A stretch of 64,000 nucleotides of DNA. Origin: Isoetes taiwanensis. Taxonomy: Eukaryota > Streptophyta > Lycopodiopsida > Isoetales > Isoetaceae. This document shows, in pieces, positions 44,747 to 55,567 of the stretch. The stretch lies in assembly GCA_021234155.1 (NCBI GenBank), contig JAJEKV010000005.1:27244689-27308688 (forward strand), given 5' to 3'. Numbering within the stretch: position 1 is the first letter of the stretch; each line of letters begins with the position of its first letter. The position numbers were made by a program, and so were the translations under genes. The notes beneath the pieces were generated by a model that was not told the origin of the DNA, searched no databases, and saw only the letters and a program-made list of their open reading frames with translations.

Positions 44747-45229
44747 AACAACACACAAGTACTATTAACATTATTAACACAAACCATTGCATTTAACACA
44801 TTTAAATTAAAATCCCCCTTAAACCCCCTTTGGTTTGGGTGCATATTCACACGGGGGGTTACGTAGGGCAGCGAGAGCCCCAAAAATATATCTACAATAC
44901 ATGTATAAAATTAACACCATTGAGTACATTCTCTCAAACCTTATAGCATTTTGCAAACCTTAGTATACAGTATACAAAAACTTGTACAGGCATACCCCAC
45001 AAACGAGGATCGCTATGTACGGTCCAGATCGAGGAATAAAGGGCAAATATGCCCATCCGACAGCTCTCGTTGCCCGGAGTAACCCCCGTGTGAATATGCA
45101 CCCAAACCAAAGGGGGTTTAAGGGGGATTTTAATTTAAATGTGTTAAATGCAATGGTTTGTGTTAATAATGTTAATAGTACTTGTGTGTTGATTGGTATT
45201 TTAAAAAAAATTTTGGGCCCTTCGGGCCC
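44747..45229. repeat. Inverted repeat formed by two copies of a dispersed element
   Basis: The sequence at 44747-44878 is nearly the exact reverse complement of 45063-45190, with a spacer of about 184 bp. Both contain GAATATGCACCCAAACCAAA. The plus copy is preceded by 'cccacaaacgagga' and followed by a GGGCCC-TTC-GGGCCC hairpin (45215-45229). A third copy in plus orientation is at 47471-47790. Frames called across these blocks are shared repeats, not genes. Confidence 0.85.
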
Positions 45230-47370
45230 TAACAAAAGCAAATGTAGATAAACTTTAAGGGCCTAAATTGTTAAACAACCTACTCGTATGAACAGCAGTA
45301 TTACAGCAGTTTAGTAAAACTAATGGCAACGACATTTGCCATTAAACACAACTACTATTACCATTAACATTAACATTAACATTAACTCATGGCTTTGATG
45401 TTCGTATAACTCAGAGAAGCCATGCAACATTTGAGTATCCAATGCCTCAATGGTAACTAAGACCTGATTTTCAGAATGCATACACCTATAATGTGTTGCC
45501 AACAGCTTACTTGAGCCATTGATATCTCGTGCATGAGATATTCCAAATATTCAGGCGAATCACTGTTCTGAACGAGTGGTCCATGATGCGAACAGCTGAA
45601 TGGAATATGTAAACACATATAAGAAGGCATATACAATTCATGTTGATTAACCTTGATAATGATTCAAGAAAATGTATGGACACGTGCATGAAGATCTATC
45701 CAAGGTAAGTCCAAGACCAACTCCTTTTTTACATCATCTGACATACTTCCATAGTCCAAAGCAAACTCATCTGTAACAGTTAAATATACAGTTATTTCGC
45801 TCATGCAAGTTAAGTCAAGTTACTGGTCCATGATTCCTGCACTCCTCTCTACTATGCGGGATGAGGGCTCAAACAATAATCTATCACTGACACTTCCAAG
45901 ATCTGAGACTGCTTGTCATGATTAGTTTCAGAGAGCCTCCAGTCATTTGACAGCTACATTCAGAGAGTAAAGAATGAGGTTTTCCAGCACTTGCCAATTC
46001 AGACCTTGGTTCTAAGATCTGGAGCATGTTTCAATTTGTACATGTATTGTCGGTTTGAGCCTATTAGCATGTTACTGTTAACGAAGCATGCTGCTCCTGT
46101 TTTCCCTGCAATATATCTGGCAAAACTGACATCTCTTCATTCTCTTTTCTACAACTGCATGCCAAATATGCCTGGCCAAGGAGGAATCAAATTTGGACTG
46201 TAAACAGTCCCATAGTGCCTTCGAACTACAAAAATTACCTAAAATCTATGGATATGCTTGCTGATGAATGTAGAACAAATAAGATCGAATAAGACTTTTG
46301 AACACAAAAGTGCAAGAGGACATGCCACATCTCTTTTGGATGTCTCCAAGTAAAAGACTGGTGGATGAGAAATAGTTGGCCAGAGACCAGATTCCTCATC
46401 TTTTCTCCACGTCACTCATCCAAATGGCCATTGAGAAACTGAACAAGGCAACGGACTGTGAAGATCTACAGTCAGAAGAGTTAACTCATGGCATTGATAC
46501 ACTTGCTGCAATCATGAGTGACCCCTTTAATGACACCATGTATGCTCGATCCCCAAAGAATTGGTATGGTCAAACATGTAATGGCCCAGCTCTATGGGCT
46601 GCTTAAGAGCTGATTGTCAGCAAAAGCATGCAGATTCCCCAGGATCGATGCCACCATTCATTTGGAAGCAATATTCCTGCTTGCAAGTCACCTTCTGCTA
46701 CAAACAACAGAGCCAATTTCGGCTCCAAGCAAAAAAAATCAAAGGAAGAAGGAATGTTTTCTAATAATAACCCCATGCACTGTAGCTTTGGGATCCGAAG
46801 TGGGCCAAGCTTTAAGCCCGTTTTCAGCACCAAACAGTCATAGAGTAGTCGCTTCAAACACAAGTGCCTGAACAAATGATAACATGCACAATGAAGTATC
46901 AACTTCAAGCTTCATTTCTTCCTTTGATCCAATCACAATCATCCCCTGCAACCAAACTCCTAGGCTAGCTGCCAAAAGCCAGTGTTGCACGAAATCAATT
47001 CGCCCAATAACAACAAAACAGCAACAACAAAGCAAACCACCAGACCAGACCAGACCCATTTCCCTCTGCCGGATTTTTGCTTTTCATGGGGCTCTTGGAA
47101 CCATTCAAAGAACCATAACACCCAGGCTGTGCAACAAGGTAAGAAAATATGCTTAGCTGATCCGACATGATCCATGCCCTACCCTGTCGAATATGGCAGA
47201 GGGCCAGATACGGCATGGGCAGAACAAAACCCTAAGTTGAAGGGTCTCGAGCCTTGCATGTAAAGAAAGAAAAAATACTTTTTGTTAACAGAACCTTAAA
47301 TTATAAAAAATATATATCAAAATTTATGGATTCAACCATTGGAAAGTGTCACGAAAATTAAAGTGAGCGT
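45230..47370. other. Interrupting sequence, no gene recognised
   Basis: A short (CATTAA)n run lies at about 45355-45385. Plus frames at 46376-46606 and 46614-46871, and minus frames at 46603-47216, are open but without recognisable domains; I treat them as unassigned. The stretch 46990-47060 is rich in CA and AGACC repeats. Confidence 0.35.
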
Positions 47371-47470
47371 ATGTGCACTCTAGATGTACCAATTAGTACG
47401 TCTCATGGAATACTATCATCAAATCATATAAAAACCTTAGGAAAAAAAATACAAAAATACAAAAACAACC

Positions 47471-47985
47471 CCACAAACGAGGAACTTTACGTACGGTATA
47501 GATTAAGGAATAAGGGGTGAATATGCCTATCCAACAGCTCTCGCTGCCCTACGTCACCCCCCGTGTGAATATGCACCCAAACCAAAGGGGGTTTAAGGGG
47601 GATTTTAATTTAAATGTGTTGGACCCAATGGTTGTGTTAATTAATGTCAATGGTAGTTATGTGTTGGTTGTTAATGTCAATGGTTGTTATGTGTTGGTTG
47701 TTATGTGTTGGGGGATTTAATTTTTACATGTTGGATGTTAATGGTTTGTGTTGCAAAAAAAAAAAAATTGGCCCCTTCGGGGCCTTAGAGACGGCCCCCA
47801 GGTGTGACAAAAATTTTAGAATTCAAACCAGAAAAAAACTAGAATTCATTTGAGGCTTTCATCACCTGTAGCTTTTGAATTTGATGATAATAAAACAAAT
47901 AGAACATAAGTAAAAGTTACCATAAAGATAGAGCATATTGATCCCATTATTCTGAAAGTCATAAAATTTGCAACACAAAAAAAAC
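47471..47985 (+). mobile_element. Third copy of the dispersed element, with a paralogous empty site
   Basis: It begins 'cacaaacgagg' and contains the same core as 45063-45190 and a GGCCCC-TTC-GGGGCC hairpin (47770-47784). The left flank (47370-47470, 'gtgcactctaga...tcaaatcatataaaaacc') and the right flank ('ccctgttattatgctacatatt') also occur side by side at 48705-48830 without the insert. That gives a natural empty-site comparison and dates this insertion after the flank duplication. An AACCC word lies at both borders. It has no coding capacity. Confidence 0.65.
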
Positions 47986-48256
47986 CCTGTTATTATGCTA
48001 CATATTGTTACTTCCGCTACAACTATTTCTCTTTCACAATGACACCATTGTTTATCAATCCATACGATTTTGAATGCTCCATCTCTAGCTTAAAGATAAT
48101 GCATGATTCACCTTATGGTTCAATTAAAGTTCCAAACCTACAATATAAATGCATTCTTGTGGCCACTATTTGACTGATCTGCGTGACATGGAAAAGGGCG
48201 TGGAATAATCCGCCTGTTGTGTGCATAAGAATCCGTTTGTTGATTGAAGCTAAAGG

Positions 48257-48500
48257 TTGGCTGCTATGAACAATCCGGCAGCCAGGAATATCCAAGAGTT
48301 GGAAGCAAACAGAGGGCCTAAACTTGAATCTGCAGCAAATCTTAGGAAGGAAACAAAAGGGGGTTTTGCAGCACTACATTGTAGAATCAGGAAACCAATA
48401 CCTCGTAAAAAAAAAAACATTATGCTAACTGAAGAAACATTAAAAAATAAGTGTGAGCAAAAAATCCATCTCGTGGTAGTAAAATCCACTCCAGCAATAA
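48257..48500 (+). other. Open stretch of unknown function
   Basis: A plus frame starting MAAMNNPAARNIQELEAN is open here and runs on into the microsatellite. The first 60 residues look plausible as protein, but no domain or gene context is seen. Low-confidence chance frame or remnant. Confidence 0.2.
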
Positions 48501-48517
48501 GAATCCAAGAGGGCAAG

Positions 48518-48650
48518 TACACATGCATATGCACACATGCACACATGCACATGCACTTGCACTTGCACATGCACAATACACATGCACACACATGCACATG
48601 CATGTGCACATGCACTGCATACACATGGTGTTCATGCACAAACACATGCA
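48518..48650. repeat. CATGCA/CA-rich microsatellite
   Basis: Irregular repeats of ACATGCAC and CACATGCA, almost purely alternating purine-pyrimidine over about 130 bp. The open frames on both strands here come from the repeat itself. Confidence 0.9.
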
Positions 48651-49489
48651 GAGAAAGACAACAACCCTCGGATTGTTCCAACCAACGAAAATCAACGGCC
48701 CATAAAAGGTGCACTCTAGAAATACTATTTAGTACACCTCAACGAATACAACAACGAAATCATAGAAAAACCATGTGAAAAAGCGTATAAAAATCTAAAA
48801 GTAACCCCCTGTTATTATGCTACATATTCTTATTGCAAGGCTTTATTTTTGGACTGTTACCAGCTTGTTAGCAATAAGATCATTGAGTCTGATGGGCTCT
48901 TATAGACAGTATGGATATATGCTGACCATTCCCCACATTTGTTTGTAAAACAAGCAGGGTGAAGGGGCATAAACCTAGAAGCTCTTATGACACCTACTAG
49001 TAGCTTAGGCTTTACCCATGTTCTTGGCTAATTGTCCTCTAGTTCTACTGCAGGTAACAGGAACTTCTACTCCCTGCTATATTTTGTTTAAGAAATGGAA
49101 GATTGACGAAATTCAAGGTCTAATTCTTGTTGATTGGACTTAATAAATTCTCGGAATCTACACTCTTTCAAGATGTAAAGCTGAGAGGTTGTTTTTTGAC
49201 TAAATACTTTCAGTTAAATACAGCTTATTATAAAGTTGAACTGTAAGTTGAGTTGAACCTATTCTCAGGTCATATTATCTAAAGTTTGTTGCATCAATCT
49301 TCACTTTCTGTTAATTTTTCACTACTATTGTCTTGAATATTACTTTTTGGAATCATTACTAAATGATAACCATATCATGGCTTTGTACTAAATATCACCA
49401 GTTTGGTACATAGGCTGCTTATTGAATCTGAAATTTTTCCTTGAAAAGGTTAAATGTAGGATTGAAGTCTGTCTTGACAGATTTTTTAT

Positions 49490-49700
49490 TTATTTATTTA
49501 TTTTATTTTTTTTGAGGGAACGAGTTTTATATTTTGTATTAAAAGATTAAAAAGTACAATGTTACATTGCTTGTAGAGAATTACTAGAGGAGTAATCTCG
49601 ACATCTTCATTCTCCACATGCAGAAACTTATTAATTGCTCTAGAAGCTGATATCCTTGAGAAGCTCATAAGGCTTATCTGCATCGTAACCAGATTAAGCA
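49490..49700 (-). mobile_element. 3' end of a LINE, minus orientation
   Basis: On the minus strand the sequence reads 'ttttaatacaaaatataaaactcgttccctc' (quoted in part: AATACAAAATATAAAACTC) followed by an A-rich tail with AAAT repeats (49520-49480). That is the typical 3' end of plant LINEs. The extent of the body beyond about 49700 is unclear. Confidence 0.55.
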
Positions 49701-50450
49701 AGATGATCTGTAGTTGCCAAGAAGCACTTGGAAATAATTCATCTCATCCACAGGCACTTGCAAATGATTTGAATAACCAAAATAAGAAGAAGATATATGC
49801 GCCTTGCTCCCAACAAGGCCTAGAATCATATTTGTATAAGAATAGCCAAATAGAATGGAATTTCAGGCATCAGTACATGATCTTAGCACAGAGCTCAAAT
49901 GTAATTGTATTTGAGCAAACCATATCCAGTGGATTGGTATCAAGGAAATTTGGCATCAGTACCAAATTATATTCAAGCTTCAGTACTTGAGTGGCTTCTT
50001 CAATCATATCAGTAATTGAAAAAGCAAATAAGGTGCTAAGAAATTCCAAGTATTTGCCAATCTAACATACAACCTGTGCTCTGAACCACTCCAACATAAA
50101 TCAGTTTCAGACCTTGCAATTTCTATGACAGAAGAAACTTCCTAATACATCAGATGCAAAACCCGATTCTTCCTGCTAGCAAGAAAGAGCGGAAAAGGAA
50201 GGGCGATAGACTTACTTCTTTTCAAAAGAATGATTTGTGATATCCTCTGATGAAAAAACCCAAAGAAACATCTCTACCTAATCTTGCAGATCTGTTCTTC
50301 ACCACTTTGTGATATTGATGTGAATGAAAATCCGACCCTTGGTGTAACAACTGAGTTTATTTTGAAATCAACTTTTCAAGCAAAGTAAAACAAAGAGGTG
50401 AAAATATTTTTGAAGGTAATTTGTTTATCAGGAACACATTGGAGATTATA
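49701..50450. other. Interrupting sequence, no gene seen
   Basis: No domain is recognised. The plus frame 49703-49990 could be part of the LINE-flanking sequence. The last 100 bp lead into the partial LTR copy. Confidence 0.35.
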
Positions 50451-50454
50451 TTTA

Positions 50455-51313
50455 CATCCTATCTTATTCTGTTGATCTAATCTCAAAACATATCTAGATT
50501 AAGTTACATTTTAAATCAATTAGTTTAAGCATATAAGAGGTTCTATGACTGCAAATAGATCAGTCATGAATAGAAGATAGAGACTCATTCATTTAAAAAG
50601 CAAAAAGAGCATAAAAAATTCGAAAAGACACGAAAAGAGCAATTTGAATTTGCCTATCCTTGTCTCTGCTGCATATTATTGCATTTCCCAAACAAGAAAA
50701 TTCCACCCTGAAGATTTCTTTTGCAATTTGAACCCAAAAAGCAGCTTACCTTGTTTGCAGACCACTAGGAGTTGAAAAATATCTTGAGAACTTAGAGAGG
50801 ACCAGCAAAAGATCAATTTGCAAAGGATTGCTTGTTGTTTTCTCACCGTGACAGTCTGATTGCAAATATCTTGAATTTAAAGGCTTTCTCACATTTGCTT
50901 TTGCAAAAAGAGTGTCTGATCCTTGTGTGCAGATATCTCAGAGAGAGAATTAGGTGTCAGAACTCAAAAAGACTCATATCCTTCGATTTACAAAAAATTC
51001 ATCACTGCCAGGGATATTGACTCAACTTTTATCCGGTCAGAACTCAATATTTAAGTGATCTCTACAAATCTTTTTTGGCCCTGCATTCCTTGAGACTTTA
51101 AGCAGCTTTAGCATTTGAAAACATGATCAAATCTCTCTTTGCTTACAAATGGTATCATTCTTTCTGAGACAATCTTTTTTCTGAATTGGGAAAGCAGTGT
51201 TAAACTTGTGTTTAGGCTTTGTTCTTGAAATTTTCTCTCATAGAGTGGTTGCCTTAAGCAACCTGAAGGTTCTAAACCCTTGAGGTTGAAGGTTTTGCCA
51301 GGAACACCTTCAA
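50455..51313 (+). repeat. Partial LTR copy (3' part) inside the Tat-like element
   Basis: It matches the 5' LTR from about 40100 to 40892, ends exactly at the LTR terminus CACCTTCAACA, and contains an extra stretch of about 27 bp near 50805. It is not followed by a primer site, so it looks like the end of a 3' LTR. The insertion that interrupts the RNase H-like domain may therefore end with part of a related element. Confidence 0.8.
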
Positions 51314-51674
51314 CACAGAGTTCATTTGTAACACTTGTGTTAATCTATGTACGACAAGGGGTAACCTGGAACATTTAATAGTCATATTGTCATGCCACTC
51401 TACTTTGTATTGTGGAGACATGCCAGATGGCAACATGTCATTAATCCTCGGTAAAGAATTATGGCCCAATTCCATGTTGTATTGGCGGCTACTCCATCGA
51501 AGCTAAAGATGGACTCTTTGTCTTAAAACTGCATAAAAGAGGGATTATACTCGCACAATGCCATGACTAAGGTCACTTTTCTCGACAATTTGTGTGCTAC
51601 AACCAACGCAAAAGAAAATAGCTAATCTAGAGACTGGTTCTTTAGCCGTTTTTTAGAGCGTAAATGTAAAGAAG
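51314..51674 (+). other. Junction region after the partial LTR
   Basis: One frame near 51420-51470 reads MPDGNMSLILGKELW, loosely like the end of a retroelement protease (the 'LILGRPW' strand). I cannot tell whether it belongs to the host element or to the inserted one. Confidence 0.3.
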
Positions 51675-52080
51675 GTGGAAAAATTTCTCATTGTGGCTAA
51701 AGTTGGCAGGGTCTTTTTTAATATTACCTCTAACATGGCTGAGTACAAAGCTCATATTGCAGGATTACAAGAAGCCAAACATCTTGGTATTTCTAACATT
51801 GTTATATTTGGAGATTCCCAATTGGTATGCAGTCAGATCCTAGGAGAGTATCAGGCAAAGAATGAGGATATGATCACACTAAGAGATCAAGCTTTGGAGG
51901 AATTATCAACCTTTGAGTCTTGGAAGCTGCACCATGTACCAAGGGAGCTCAATGATGAAGCTGATGCTCTATGCAGAAGCGTCCTCGTTGAGCATCTAGC
52001 TGAAGGAGCTATCAAAGAAGAAGATCTTGAAGAAAAGGAATTGCAACAGCTACATCAAATCCTGATAATCAATGCTGGTA
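51648..52080 (+). pseudogene. Additional RNase H-like domain, second part, upstream of RT
   Basis: The frame at 51675-52184 reads NITSNMAEYKAHIAGLQEAKHLGIS, then IFGDSQLVCSQILGEYQ, and later LHHVPRELNDEADALCR. These are the three later signatures of a retroelement RNase H (N-x-x-AEY with the Glu, GDSQLV with the Asp, and N-x-x-AD). With the FDGG segment at 42977-43040 all four acidic positions are represented. It is the archaeal-type 'additional' RNase H found in Tat elements. Its place here, between protease and RT, is notable. Confidence 0.8.
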
Positions 52081-52269
52081 GTGAGAAGCAAGTCAAAGGG
52101 ATAAAAAATAAAAAAAAAATGGTCAGGACAGGATCCTCTATGTTGGAGATATGTTTAGAGAGGAGGGTGAGTGTAGAGTCATGATGTGTTTGTGTTTGTC
52201 TAGGACTACAATGAGCTGATTGGTGTTGATAGGGGTGTGTGTGAATTCGAGATAAAAATCAAAGAGGGA

Positions 52270-53121
52270 ATGAAGCATGTCATGCAAAAAACTCAGAAGA
52301 ATAAATGTTGCGTTACTTGATCTCATTAAGGATGAATTGCATAGGATGAATGATGCTGGTGTGATAGCAAAAATTGTAAATCCCGAATAGTTGTCATGCA
52401 TTGTGCCTGTTGAGAAAAAGAACAAAACCATTAGAATATGCATTGAATACAGAGACTTGAACAAGGCAACTATTAAAGATTGCTATCCTTTGCCCTTCCT
52501 GGAAGATGTTCTACATGCTGTGGCATATAAGAAAATATATTCTTCCTTGGATGGTTTCTCAGGTTTTAATCAAATTAGCATCAAGGAAGAGGATCAGCCC
52601 AAGACAGCCTTCATCACACCTTGGGGAATCTTTGCCATGAAAAGAATGTCTTTTGGTCTGATGAATGCTTCAGCAACTTTTCAAAGGGCAATGGATACAA
52701 TATTTAAGGACATGCCTTCACATTTGTTCAGAGTATTTCTAGATGATTTATGTTTAAGTTCTTCAAGAAAGGATCACTTGATTATCTCATAAAGGTGTGT
52801 TCTATTTGCAGAAAAGGAGGAGTAAGTTTAAATCCAAAAAAATGCATTTTCTTGTGCTCTAAAGGAGATTTATTGGGACATGAGGTATCAAACAAAGGAA
52901 TTCAAGTTGCTAAGAGCAAGGTGGAGGCTTTGAAGAAACTAGATCCACAAAAAACTCTCAAGCAAGTCAAGAGCTTCTTGGGAATGGTGAGCTTTCTGAG
53001 GATGTATGTACCACATTTCTCACACACTATCAGCCCTATCTCTGAACTCACCAAGGTTGGAAAATTCTCAAAGAATGAAAGTAAGCACATACTAGTGAAA
53101 TGGAATGAAACTTGTCAGTAA
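52270..53121 (+). pseudogene. Reverse transcriptase of the Tat-like element
   Basis: After a linker with stops, 52391-52792 reads RICIEYRDLNKATIKDCYPLP, YSSLDGFSGFNQI, TAFITPWGIFAMKRMSFGLMNA and the catalytic box VFLDDL. The D of 'SLDGF' and the D-D of 'FLDDL' are the three metal ligands, and they are present. A one-base shift at about 52755-52790 leads to 52750-53121, with VSLNPKKCIFLC, LLGHEVSNKGI and FLGMVSFLRMYVPHFS (thumb region). One frameshift and upstream stops make it a pseudogene, but the preservation is good. Confidence 0.85.
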
Positions 53122-53800
53122 GCATATATGAGACAATCATAGAATTCATCTCTAGCTCTGCTTTGCTGAAACCTCCTGATCCTCAGAAGCCTTTTCAAGC
53201 CTACTTAAGTGTGACCAAGAGAGCTATAGGATTGGCTTTACTCCAAGAAGATAAAGTAGACACATTTGCAAGCAAAATCTGGTTTGACACTGAGATGAGA
53301 TATCCCAGGCTCGAGAAGAGTGCAGCTGCTCTCATGTTCTTGATTGATAGGCAGGGACACCTCATTTAAAACAACCACATTCAAGTTTTCATGAAACAAA
53401 ATCCTATGTCCCTTTTATTTACCAAAAACCAACCCAAGGCCAAAATATGCAGGTGGGCATGCAAAGTGCATATCAATATCAAAGTGGTAAACATCATCAA
53501 CAACCCAAGTGCATATCTGCCATATATGCTCTTTGAACATGAGGATGAGGAAGGTTTAGTTGATGAAAAACCTTGTGGTGGCCATTGTGGAAACAGACTG
53601 GCAAGAAGAAATTAGGAGATATTTGGAGCATGATGAGTTGCCCGAGGAGTTGAATGCAAACCAGCAAAAAAGGTTTAAAGATAAATGCAACAGATTTAGA
53701 CTAATTGGTGACATTTTCTGCAGAATTGACAAGGAAGGAGTAATGCTAAGGTGTGTTGACAAGGAAGAGGCTAAGCTAGTAATTGAGGCTTTGTCATGAA
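53112..53800 (+). pseudogene. Second RNase H and connection to integrase
   Basis: This region follows RT directly. LLKPPDPQKPFQAYLSV and LALLQEDK, then MRYPRLEKSAAALMFLI, match the usual Ty3 RNase H, degraded at several positions (for example 'FASKIWF' for the S-K motif). A stop at 53367-53369 and shifts separate it from a connection segment at 53560-53799 with YLEHDELPEELNAN and IFCRIDKEGVMLRCVDKEEA. The H-H-C-C part is disrupted at about 53800-53880. Confidence 0.75.
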
Positions 53801-53876
53801 GGTGTGTGTGGTGGATATTTCGCTGCTGACACAACTGCAAAAAAAAAATCTAAGATCTGGGTACTATTGACCTACA

Positions 53877-54854
53877 TTGTTCAGAGATTATTATAATGTG
53901 ATCAAGTGCTGCCACAAATGTCAAATTTTTGGCAAGAGAATTTTGCAGCCAGCACCCCTTACTGTTATCACGTCTTCAGGTTCCTTCCAAGTGTGGGGAC
54001 TAGACTTTATAGGCTCAATAGATCCTCCATCATCTGCACAACATCAACACATATTGGTTGCAATTGACTATTTCATCAAATGGGCAGAGGCAATTCCTCT
54101 TGGACAAGCTAATGCTCTGACCGCTACAAGGTTCATACATGAAAATATTTGTGCTAGGTTTGGCATTCCCTTCAAACTTATATCAGATAGAGGGAACCAA
54201 TTTATGAATGAGGTCATTGCTGCTCTACTGTCTACTCTAAGAGTAAAACACACAAAGAGCTCAGCTTATTATCCTCAAGGGAATGGTCAGGCTGTCTACA
54301 AATAAAGTGTTTAAAACAATTTTGAAGAAGACTGTTAGCATTTCTAAGAAGTATTGGCATGTGAAGCTTCATGATCTATCAAGACAACAACTAAGCATAC
54401 TCCTTTCAGCTTAGTTTATGGGATTGAGTATGTCATTCCAGCGGAATTGGTGCTGCCCTCTTTGAGATTAGCATATAAACTTAACCTGAAAATGGAAGAG
54501 GCACCCAAGGAAAGATGTGTGAGGCTAATGCAGTTAGAAGAACATAGATTTGAAGCTGAAAATGCTATAGTAATTAAAAAAGCCAAGGATGTGGCAGCCT
54601 TCAAAACTGCTCATAAAATGCAGGGAACACTCAAAGAAGGGGAATTGGTCCTGAAATGGAACAAGGCTAGGGAGGATAATGCAACCAAATTTGAGAACCT
54701 GTGGGAGGGACCATTTGAAGTAATTGGAGTGGCAGGCAGAGATTCATATTGGCTAAAATATGTTGCTGAAGATAGGGAGCTCCCAAACCCCATCAATATA
54801 TTACATCTGAAAAGGTACTGGCAGCAACATGTTGCCTTGTCTTTATTTGAATAA
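53877..54854 (+). pseudogene. Integrase of the Tat-like element
   Basis: The frame at 53877-54305 reads CCHKCQIFGK (end of the zinc domain), VWGLDFIGSI with the first Asp, LISDRGNQFMNE with the second Asp, and YYPQGNGQAVYK, where the expected Glu of the D-D-E triad is Val. A stop follows. The frame at 54447-54854 gives the C-terminal part with ELVLPSLRL and the GPF segment WEGPFEVIGVAGRDSYWLK, ending LHLKRYWQQ. Loss of the Glu and the internal stop indicate inactivity. Confidence 0.85.
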
Positions 54855-55567
54855 GTTGAATTTGTTTTAGGTAGGTAGAGTACATTAGGTTAGAATTTAA
54901 GTTGCTTAACTTCAAAAGGATAAAAAATCATAAAAAAGTATATAAACAACAAAAAGAAAAAGGAAGAGAGGAAAGTTTGCTTTGAGTTCTTATAATAGAA
55001 TAGCCTCTATGTTTAAAGTTCCAGAGTCTTTCATGCATTTCAAAATGTTTGTTGCTATATTGACTGATGAAAATTAAGAAAGTGTAGGTGGCAGCAAGTA
55101 CAAGGTCTCAGGCTTGAGTTTGTGAAGCTAAAGTTTATTGTAGCATCTGATATACTCTTCTTCATGCTTCAAATCCATTCACATACCATTCTCCCATTCC
55201 ACTCATACCATCATAAAATGTTGCTGCCATCCCTACCATAACAACAGCCTGATTTGCTAATTCATATCATGTCACATATAGGAGCATCCTCTGACACCTT
55301 CACCACATTATGTTCTACTCAAGAGTTGTCCACAATCCATATGAACCCCTTCTACGACATCATTCCTATCCATATCCATCAGGTTGGCTTCACATTTCCA
55401 TATGGCAACTTAATTTTACTAAACACAGATTTACCTGTCATGCAGGTTCATCATATTTGCACCTACATTATCATCTGAGTCACACATAGCCTGCCTTCCA
55501 TGCAACCTTGCATCTATTCATCATGAAGCACCCATATTAACAACCATCCTTCCATATTGGCAATCAT
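54855..55567 (+). other. 3' untranslated region of the Tat-like element
   Basis: No coding frame is recognised between integrase and the 3' LTR. No clear polypurine tract is seen directly before 55568 (the sequence there is 'catattggcaatcat'), another sign of decay. Confidence 0.5.

Noticed and set aside
45215-45234. Possible Helitron 3' end (hairpin before the terminus)
   Set aside because: The bases after the hairpin do not read CTRR and no TC start was found.
44591-45251. Near-identical frames on both strands that look like a small gene family
   Set aside because: They are translations of an inverted repeat of a non-coding dispersed element.
48257-48778. 173-codon plus frame and long minus frames through the microsatellite
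   Set aside because: The length comes from repeat units that contain no stop; the His/Cys/Thr-rich product is a repeat artefact.
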